Positions 1-5,320 of a stretch of DNA of 5,819 nt are shown piece after piece. The stretch is from positions 1,502-7,320 of the forward strand of contig DALC01000111.1 of NCBI GenBank assembly GCA_002499325.1, read 5' to 3'. The number at the start of each line of letters is the position of its first letter. The first letter of the stretch is position 1. The position numbers were made by a program, and so were the translations under genes. The notes below the pieces were generated by a model that was given only the letters and a program-made list of their open reading frames with translations, had not been told where the DNA came from and did no database searches. The DNA comes from Euryarchaeota archaeon UBA538. GTDB taxonomy: Archaea; Thermoplasmatota; Poseidoniia; Poseidoniales; Thalassarchaeaceae.

Positions 1-909
1 GTTGGTTTCCCAAGCGTAGGTAAATCAAGTCTCATCTCTCAACTGACAGGTGCTGACTCGGAAGCAGGTGCCTTCGCTTTCACTACTCTGACATGCATAC
101 CTGGTGTTCTCGACCATAGAGGCGCCAAGATACAGATTCTGGATCTCCCAGGCCTGATCAAGGGCGCCTCTGAGGGCAAAGGAAGAGGCAGGGAAATACT
201 CAATGTAATCAGAGGATCTGACATGGTGCTTTACGTTGTAGACCCGTTTCAAGAGTCTCACTTCGATATCCTAGACAGGGAGTTATGGATGGCGGGAATG
301 AGGTTGAATCAAGCTGAGCCACAGGTATTCATTACCAGAACTAAGAGAGGTGGCATAGTAGTCAGATCAACAGTTAAGCAGACTAATCTTTCCGAAGAAG
401 AAATACAGGGAATAATCCGTAGTTTTGGCATTGTCTCTGCAACAGTAACGCTCCGCACAGACGTGACGGATGATCATATTGTGGATACTTTAGCAGGAAA
501 TAGAATCTACAATAGGGCGGTGGTTGTCGTAAATAAGATTGATCTGGCGACTGAAGAGGATCTGGAAAGAACAAGGAAGATGCTTCCAGAGGGATGGCCC
601 GTCCTTGAAGTCTCAGCAAAGACTGGCGAGGGGATTGAAAATATGAAGGACTTCATCTTCGATAATCTCCACTTTATGTCCATATTCCTGAAGCCACAGG
701 GACAAGAGGCCGATATGATCGAGCCATTGATCGTAAAGGATACGTCTACAGTCAGGGACGTATGTGCAAAACTACACAGGGACTTCGTAAGAAAATTCAG
801 ATACGCTAGGGTGAAGGGGCCCAGTGCTAAGTTCGATTGGCAGAGGGTTGGGCTAGATCACCAGCTATCTGATGGGGATGTCCTAACCATTATTCTAAGG
901 AAGTCCTAG
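1..909 (+). CDS. drg: DRG/Rbg-family GTPase with TGS domain, 5' end cut by the window edge
   Basis: The visible 302 residues begin at the P-loop of an Obg-superfamily GTPase of the DRG type, a family associated with ribosomes and translation in archaea and eukaryotes. Visible motifs, numbered from the first codon in the window, are G1 GFPSVGKSSL (2-11), the G2 stretch FTTLTCIPGV with its threonines, G3 DLPG (48-51), the DRG-typical glycine/arginine segment GKGRGR (59-64), G4 NKID (178-181) and G5 SAKTGEG (205-211). Residues from about 223 to the end form the C-terminal TGS domain, ending in the usual pattern LSDGDVLTIILR. Family members are about 365 residues long, so roughly 60-70 N-terminal residues are missing upstream. 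All GTPase motifs are intact, so the gene looks functional. tatC follows 15 bp downstream on the same strand and may be co-transcribed. Family assignment is very secure; the exact cellular role is inferred from family knowledge. Confidence 0.96.
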   Translation, partial: VGFPSVGKSSLISQLTGADSEAGAFAFTTLTCIPGVLDHRGAKIQILDLPGLIKGASEGKGRGREILNVIRGSDMVLYVVDPFQESHFDILDRELWMAGMRLNQAEPQVFITRTKRGGIVVRSTVKQTNLSEEEIQGIIRSFGIVSATVTLRTDVTDDHIVDTLAGNRIYNRAVVVVNKIDLATEEDLERTRKMLPEGWPVLEVSAKTGEGIENMKDFIFDNLHFMSIFLKPQGQEADMIEPLIVKDTSTVRDVCAKLHRDFVRKFRYARVKGPSAKFDWQRVGLDHQLSDGDVLTIILRKS

Positions 910-924
910 GCGATGTATTGACCT

Positions 925-1707
925 ATGGAACCCTCACGCGCTAGCATGGAGTCTGCTGTGGGAGACCTGCTTCCTCGGGCCGAGCTGAGGGGACTAATCG
1001 GTCATCTGAGAAGCAGGGCTTTCCTCTTGGTAGCCATTTTTGGAGTGGGATTCATAGGGGGCTATCCACTTGCAGGTAGAGCTATAGAGATACTTCTGGA
1101 TTCTTCAGACTACAGACCTGACGGCGTTGAGGTTATCATTCTGCATCCTATGGAGGCGGTTCTACTTAGATTGAGGATAGGGTTTCAGCTGGGCGTTATC
1201 ATATCCGGAATCTTTGTAATTTGCGATATATCTTGGAACGGTAAGAAGATTTTTGCCAAGGCGAAGAGATCTGATATAGGAGCTAGTAGTAGCATTGGAG
1301 ATTTCGCTATAGTTCTGATTTCAGCATTGTCTCTAGCAATCTTAGGGGCTCTTTATTCTCATGAGATATTGGTCCCTCTGCTTCTTGATTACCTATCTGA
1401 AGATGCATCTGCTGCAAATCTGAGCTCCACATGGCAACTACAATCTTGGATTGGTTTCGTCAGTGGACTTTACTTTGCTTCAATTTTCGGCTTTCAGGTC
1501 CCAATAATTATTCTCTTACTTCTCAGATACGAGATAGTGAGTGGCGATGGAATCAGGAAGAATCGAGGAGTACTCTGGTTCCTTGGTATGGCTTTCGGGG
1601 CCTTTCTTTCCCCTCCTGATCCTTTGTCGATGTTCCTTGTTGCGGGACCTGTCCTGCTCATGATAGAGCTGGCACTTATTTTCAATAGCCTGACTAGGAA
1701 TCGTTAG
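925..1707 (+). CDS. tatC: TatC, twin-arginine translocase core subunit (divergent)
   Basis: This is a 260-residue polytopic membrane protein, close to the usual TatC length of about 250. TatC binds the twin-arginine signal peptide and, with TatA, moves folded proteins across the cytoplasmic membrane. Recognisable parts are the cytoplasmic N-terminal HLRSR (27-31, the ELRxR equivalent), TM1 (about 31-50), an extracytoplasmic loop leading to HPMEAVLLRLRIG (74-86, matching the family's P-x-E-x-F segment), TM2 (84-104), TM3 (127-148), FGFQVP before and within TM4 (188-193), TM5 (214-230), the hallmark SPPDP (229-233) and TM6 (235-253) ending ELALIF. Two conserved acidic features are altered: the P-G-L-Y-x-x-E-R segment after TM2 is not recognisable (DISWNGKKIF instead), and the TM4 position that is Glu in E. 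coli TatC (E170) is Gln191. The ATG at 925 is chosen as the first in frame after the upstream stop; ATG 946 is an alternative. No clear ribosome site is seen. The 3' end overlaps the convergent transporter gene by 14 bp. Confidence 0.9.
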   Translation: MEPSRASMESAVGDLLPRAELRGLIGHLRSRAFLLVAIFGVGFIGGYPLAGRAIEILLDSSDYRPDGVEVIILHPMEAVLLRLRIGFQLGVIISGIFVICDISWNGKKIFAKAKRSDIGASSSIGDFAIVLISALSLAILGALYSHEILVPLLLDYLSEDASAANLSSTWQLQSWIGFVSGLYFASIFGFQVPIIILLLLRYEIVSGDGIRKNRGVLWFLGMAFGAFLSPPDPLSMFLVAGPVLLMIELALIFNSLTRNR

Positions 1708-3475
1708 AGATTCCACGGTTCCTTGCATCTTCGGCCCTAGCATCCGCGCGACCCTGTTCAACATCCACGTACCTCATTAGGAAAACGCCAATGGCGATGA
1801 GTACTGCAATACTGAGTACGCCTACCCTACTGTCGAACATTATTGTCATGGACGCATATAGTAACGGTCCTATAGCGGCAGCAACCTTTCCGAAGAATCC
1901 AAAGAATCCAAAGAACTCCGTACTCCTCGTCTCTGGTATCATCTGTCCGAAGATACTTCTAGACAACCCTTGTGAGCCTCCAAATAGGGTACCTATCATC
2001 ATCCCTAGTATCATGAATTGATATCCGACCCCTATATTCAGAGGCTCCCATACATATTCCCTTACCGTTTCTGGTATGACGTCCAACGCTCCGTCACCGA
2101 GGTTTGTCGGATGATCTATACCTACACTAGACGAGCCATCCAGAGGGCCCCCGGACACGCTGATGCTGAATCGGGAGTCTGAAATTGATGTTAGGATTGA
2201 GGATACATCCTCTACGTCATTCACATCAATTAGATTCTTTTCGTCAGAGGAATTAGAGTAATTCCAAGAGTATGTTCCAGTTCTATCATCGTACTCAACT
2301 GGGAGAGATTCGCTCCATTGAGCTGCCCAAGCCTGTTCATCGAACTCGCCATCCTCGAAATCCAGTTTTTGTGCTATGTCATTGGCGTTGTAATTTACAT
2401 GTACCTGATACAACTGTTTTTCCTCATTCCAGTCATACATTACTTCAAACTCATCATGGGAGTCAAGTTCCAATGGTGCAAAACCAAGAGTTGCGAAGCT
2501 TAGCACTAGCCATCCGACCAAAGACGCATTCAGCGCTTTCTTGGTCCCCCATTTATTGGCCAACTTCGTAAAAAATAGCGCACACGGGTACGCAACGAAC
2601 TGAATCAAAACTATTGTGATCATTAATTCGATTGTTGATACCCCAAGAACAACCGCACCGAATATCGGCCCAATTGCCCATACTGTGTTAATCGCATCTA
2701 TGAAGAAGAAGTACGCCAGCATGTAGATGAATAATGTTCTGAATTTATTGTACTCCTTTAGTGTCGTCCAGACCTGGGAGTAGGCTTCCCTGACGGTCGG
2801 AACCTGCTCATTATTCTCCATAGGAGGCTCTGGTACGTACTTGAAAGTCATAAGTGCGAAACCGAACCACCATACTCCTGATGAGGCTAGGCAGAATCTG
2901 ATAACAGCATCTCCACCGATTCCGAGAACTAGCCCTAGATGTACCACAAGTAGAATACCTCCTCCTAGGTACCCATAGGCGTAGGCCCTATTGGAGATAT
3001 CATCCATCTCATCGTCAGTCCCGAGATGGGGCAATAATGCGTTGTAGAAGACTCCTGCAGCATTAAGGCCAATGTTTGCAATGAAGTAGAATACCAAGAG
3101 CCAAATCCACTCATTTCCAGGCACTAAGAAATCGAATCCTAACATGAATGTAGCTCCAGCGCCTATATAGGTGAGTATTCTGAGCCAGCTCATCTTGACA
3201 GGCTTGTAATCTGCAATTACTCCGAGAGCAGGTGCGATTATTGCAACAGCCCAAGTTCCGAATGCGACAAGGTATGCGATTAACGCGTCTCCTTCCATAG
3301 TAATTCCTGCTATAGTGGTGTTCAGTCCGTTGGCCTCTAAGAATAGGAGAGCGAACCAAGTCGGGAAAATGGCAGAGACAACGCTGGTCTCAAACGCTGA
3401 CTTTCCCCAATCATACATACAATATCCACGCACTTCCAATGGGTCGGACGCGCGGTCCAATTCTGCTTCTGACAT
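1694..3475 (-). CDS. MFS transporter, UMF1 (Atg22-like) family, with large extracytoplasmic insertion
   Basis: This is a 593-residue major facilitator with about twelve predicted membrane segments. UMF1 signatures are YDWGKSAF near the N-terminus (about 21-28), FYNALLPHL (about 143-151) followed by SNRAYAYGYLGGG, and EFFGFFGFFGKVAAAIGPLL near residues 518-536. By my reading the segments lie near 25-45, 65-88, 94-117, 123-149, 165-188, 194-217, 247-272, 279-304, 314-335, about 480-510, 525-545 and 550-570. Yeast Atg22 exports amino acids from the vacuole, but substrates of prokaryotic members are not established, so I name none. Residues about 338-475, between segments 9 and 10, form a hydrophilic, acidic, Trp/Tyr/Asn-rich insertion that makes it longer than a typical UMF1 protein (around 430-450); MFS topology puts this loop outside the cell. 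I chose ATG 3475 (MSEAELD) over an in-frame GTG at 3523 because the added 16 residues match nothing and a weak AGGT lies upstream of it. It is divergent from the phosphodiesterase gene. Confidence 0.88.
   Translation of the reverse strand: MSEAELDRASDPLEVRGYCMYDWGKSAFETSVVSAIFPTWFALLFLEANGLNTTIAGITMEGDALIAYLVAFGTWAVAIIAPALGVIADYKPVKMSWLRILTYIGAGATFMLGFDFLVPGNEWIWLLVFYFIANIGLNAAGVFYNALLPHLGTDDEMDDISNRAYAYGYLGGGILLVVHLGLVLGIGGDAVIRFCLASSGVWWFGFALMTFKYVPEPPMENNEQVPTVREAYSQVWTTLKEYNKFRTLFIYMLAYFFFIDAINTVWAIGPIFGAVVLGVSTIELMITIVLIQFVAYPCALFFTKLANKWGTKKALNASLVGWLVLSFATLGFAPLELDSHDEFEVMYDWNEEKQLYQVHVNYNANDIAQKLDFEDGEFDEQAWAAQWSESLPVEYDDRTGTYSWNYSNSSDEKNLIDVNDVEDVSSILTSISDSRFSISVSGGPLDGSSSVGIDHPTNLGDGALDVIPETVREYVWEPLNIGVGYQFMILGMMIGTLFGGSQGLSRSIFGQMIPETRSTEFFGFFGFFGKVAAAIGPLLYASMTIMFDSRVGVLSIAVLIAIGVFLMRYVDVEQGRADARAEDARNRGISNDS
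1891..1917 (-). repeat. Three tandem 9-bp units encoding (Phe-Phe-Gly)x3
   Basis: Three near-identical 9-bp units (+ strand: cgaagaatc, caaagaatc, caaagaact) lie in the transporter gene and encode the FFGFFGFFG run just before Lys-Val-Ala in the conserved late UMF1 motif. The family normally has an EFFG-x(3)-GK type motif here, so the run sits at a conserved, functional site. The third-position variation suggests that it is old and under protein-level selection, not a fresh slippage event. Confidence 0.7.
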
Positions 3476-3522
3476 GACAATACCTAAGTCCCGTAGAGGC
3501 AGAGAGGTAATGAGTATTGTCA
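3475..3522. promoter_or_regulatory. 9-bp perfect inverted repeat in the divergent control region
   Basis: The arms tgacaatac (3475-3483) and gtattgtca (3514-3522) are perfect inverted copies separated by 30 bp. They lie between the transporter start (3475) and the phosphodiesterase start (3562), with one arm touching the transporter start codon. The centre-to-centre spacing of 39 bp is near four helical turns, which could suit two dimers or a looped pair of operator half-sites. A role as an operator is inference; a 9-bp match in AT-rich DNA can also arise by chance. Confidence 0.35.
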
Positions 3523-3530
3523 CGTCTCTG

Positions 3531-3537
3531 TATTTTC
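3531..3537 (+). promoter_or_regulatory. Possible archaeal TATA element for a leaderless phosphodiesterase mRNA
   Basis: The sequence tattttc is centred about 28 bp before the ATG at 3562, the distance expected if transcription starts at or next to the start codon. No Shine-Dalgarno sequence precedes that ATG (the upstream bases are attgcctcctc), which fits a leaderless transcript. No convincing purine-rich BRE is seen next to it. Read on the other strand, the same AT-rich stretch (gaaaata) could place a start near 3506-3510 for the transporter, giving a short leader. Weak, position-based evidence only. Confidence 0.3.
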
Positions 3538-3561
3538 TCAGATTGCATTAATTGCCTCCTC

Positions 3562-4692
3562 ATGTCCGGGGATATTGGCAATCGTATGTGGAAACAGCCA
3601 GCAGAGAATTCCTTAGGCGCCCTCAAACATGGGATGGAGTTCTCTGACGGGATTGAGTTTGATCTGAGGATGAACGCAGACGAGGAGCTTGTAATATTTC
3701 ATGATGAGTTCATACCTGGCTCTGGGCCTATAAAACCAAGATGTATAGAAAACATGTACACAGATGAGTTACAAAAGCTTGGCGTTCTAACCTTCGATGA
3801 GCTTGTAAATGATATGGATTTCTTGGATTCTTGGAAATCTGGAAGTAAGACTGTGGACATAGAAATCAAGATGCCCCATCCGACGGTAGGAAAAAATGAT
3901 GATGATTACCTAAAATCTGTTATGGATAGAATATCATCGATGACAGGCGATGTTGAGTTGCCATCCAGATCCACTATCGTTTCCAGTTTTTCACCTAGAT
4001 TATGTGTAGTTTCAAAGAGTATTGAGTTTGATTTTGCAGTAACCCAGCTAGTCCCAAAGATACGTCCATGGGGCAGGTATTGGAGAGTCAAGAGAGCATT
4101 TGCCATTCCCCAATTCGTAATGACTTCTGTCCCCTATATCGCAAAGAAATTTAGATCCGAAGGAATGAGTTCTATTGGGATGGCATTAGAGTACCTTAAG
4201 GGGTGGGAAAAATATACCAGATTCGGACCCAAAGTAGGGTTAGAGGGGAAGGGGCTTGAGAAATTGCATAAATCTCTTAGAGGAATGGGAGTTTTTGTCT
4301 GGCCGGGTCCTTTGGATCTTGAGGACTCTCTGATCAATGCCGGAGTTTCAATAGTTTCCGATAATATGAATCCGGATGTTGTTACAAAGCCTGATGGTAG
4401 TTACAGATGGCCAAGGCCCGCTAGTCAGCCACTCGATGAGGAATGGGAGAATAGGCTTAGTTCGTCGACACTTCTTGAAAGGTCCGATTTGATAAAAGAG
4501 GCAGGAGAAAGTCTGCCTTCATGGGCAGAATTAGGAACTAAAAGAAAGGCTGATATTATCGCGGACCAAGGTAGGAGAATGCTATGGGAGGGTTCTGAAG
4601 AAAGTTGGAACCGTGACCACGAGAATGGCATCCCTTGGGGCAGTCCTAGGATAATTGGGCACAGGGGGGCTGGCAAAAGTCACGGCTGGTAG
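3562..4692 (+). CDS. Glycerophosphodiester phosphodiesterase-like TIM barrel, apparently circularly permuted
   Basis: This is a 376-residue protein of the GDPD family, which hydrolyses glycerophosphodiesters to glycerol 3-phosphate and an alcohol using a metal ion and two histidines. Visible GDPD landmarks, numbered from ATG 3562, are PAENSLGAL (13-21, the PENTLxAF motif), IEFDLR with metal ligands Glu32 and Asp34, FHDE with catalytic His47, VLTFDELV (75-82), DIEIK with Glu101 and Lys103, VSSFSP (140-145), VFVWPGP (244-250) and the final-strand equivalent VSIVSDNMNPD (262-272). The first-strand HRG is missing: GNRM (6-9) occupies its place. Instead, after an extension of about 90 residues, the protein ends IIGHRGAGKSHGW (364-376), a textbook GDPD first strand. 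No signal peptide is seen, so it is probably cytoplasmic. Residues 165-215 hold an unusual basic/aromatic segment (for example WGRYWRVKRAF). A TTG at 3517 is in frame but adds nothing recognisable; ATG 3586 is also possible and would start directly at MWKQPAENS. Family call is firm; activity and permutation are inference. Confidence 0.85.
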   Translation: MSGDIGNRMWKQPAENSLGALKHGMEFSDGIEFDLRMNADEELVIFHDEFIPGSGPIKPRCIENMYTDELQKLGVLTFDELVNDMDFLDSWKSGSKTVDIEIKMPHPTVGKNDDDYLKSVMDRISSMTGDVELPSRSTIVSSFSPRLCVVSKSIEFDFAVTQLVPKIRPWGRYWRVKRAFAIPQFVMTSVPYIAKKFRSEGMSSIGMALEYLKGWEKYTRFGPKVGLEGKGLEKLHKSLRGMGVFVWPGPLDLEDSLINAGVSIVSDNMNPDVVTKPDGSYRWPRPASQPLDEEWENRLSSSTLLERSDLIKEAGESLPSWAELGTKRKADIIADQGRRMLWEGSEESWNRDHENGIPWGSPRIIGHRGAGKSHGW

Positions 4693-4693
4693 A

Positions 4694-5320
4694 CTATTCT
4701 TCTGCCTGGGCATCAATTTCTTTTTCTCCATCTTCTCCGGTAAACTCAGAAATTGTCATCTGTTCGTCTGGAGCAAGTGATGCTGCCAATTGGGCGCTGG
4801 TCAAACCAAGCTTTGATGCCTCATCTCTGAACCATACCCTAACTTTCCTGTATTCGATTTCTGGGCAACCGAAGTACTCTGCGAACCTCCTCGTAGTGGT
4901 CAGCCTCCTTGTCAGCCCGTCCCTTCTCTTGTCTATTAGGCCAAGACTCGCTAGGTCTCTGACATGATCATAGGCTTTGGGCCCAAGCATATCTCGCAAT
5001 TGCGCCTGTGGCATTGGTTGATGATAGGCTATGAGTGCCGCGGCAGGAAGGAGCCTTTGTGGGATCTCTGGTTTGAATGACTCGGGCAGGAAAGGAGAGA
5101 TATCTGGTTTGACCTCAATTATCCACCTTCCAGAAACGTCTGTCAATTGGAGAGCTGAGGATTCTCTAGAATCCATGGTGGCCTTCAATTCTTCCAATCC
5201 CTCTGAAATTTGGAAATTTCTCAATGATAGAAGCGATGCTAGCTCATCCACAGACATCGACCTACCCGATCCGAAAAGAATTGCTTCTAGCAAGGTTGAC
5301 AGGTTTGTTCCCTCACTCAT
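4694..5320 (-). CDS. scpB: ScpB, segregation and condensation protein B
   Basis: This 208-residue protein matches ScpB, which dimerises, binds the ScpA kleisin and works with SMC in chromosome condensation and segregation. The first winged-helix domain (about 8-75) opens with LLEAILFGSGRSMSVDELASLL, the typical ScpB start. The second (about 88-150) carries LPAAALIAYHQPMPQAQL (91-108), equivalent to the family's ALE-x-LAIIAYRQP-x-T motif, then LGLIDKRRDGLTRRLTTTRRFAEYFG (127-151; family GTT-x-x-FLEYFGL). A tail of about 55 residues follows, partly basic and ending very acidic. The ATG at 5320 overlaps the scpA stop as ATGAGTGA, so the two genes are translationally coupled, and a GAGGT lies 3 nt upstream. 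The stop codon is one base from the stop of the convergent phosphodiesterase gene. It is the last gene of this operon. Confidence 0.93.
   Translation of the reverse strand: MSEGTNLSTLLEAILFGSGRSMSVDELASLLSLRNFQISEGLEELKATMDSRESSALQLTDVSGRWIIEVKPDISPFLPESFKPEIPQRLLPAAALIAYHQPMPQAQLRDMLGPKAYDHVRDLASLGLIDKRRDGLTRRLTTTRRFAEYFGCPEIEYRKVRVWFRDEASKLGLTSAQLAASLAPDEQMTISEFTGEDGEKEIDAQAEE
4717..4729 (+). terminator. T-rich tract, possible archaeal terminator for the phosphodiesterase transcript
   Basis: The run tttctttttctcc lies 25 bp past the phosphodiesterase stop codon, inside the 3' end of the convergent scpB. Archaeal RNA polymerase often terminates at T-tracts without a hairpin, and I see no hairpin here. 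The same bases encode the Lys/Glu-rich end of ScpB, so the tract may simply reflect that coding sequence. Confidence 0.3.

Noticed and set aside
3111..3359. 82-codon frame on the minus strand inside the transporter gene, and similar 60-100 codon frames elsewhere.
   Set aside because: All are shadows of supported genes in other frames, with compositions typical of out-of-frame translation.
3476..3523. GTG at 3523 as the transporter start, adding 16 residues.
   Set aside because: The extra residues show no family similarity; the ATG at 3475 gives a normal UMF1 N-terminus with a weak AGGT upstream.
3517..3561. TTG at 3517 as the phosphodiesterase start.
   Set aside because: The added residues include no HRG strand or signal peptide, and no ribosome site is seen; the other frames there also contain no HRG.
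4657..4680. GHRGAGKS at the end of the phosphodiesterase fits the Walker A pattern GxxxxGK[ST].
   Set aside because: It sits 4 residues from the C-terminus with no Walker B or P-loop fold following, and IIGHRGAG is the classic GDPD first-strand motif.
4663..4760. Possible frameshift at the six-G run, with the C-terminal HRG being the start of a longer second GDPD domain.
   Set aside because: Neither alternative frame past the G run gives PENT-like or other GDPD sequence, and the region is the intact 3' end of scpB on the other strand.
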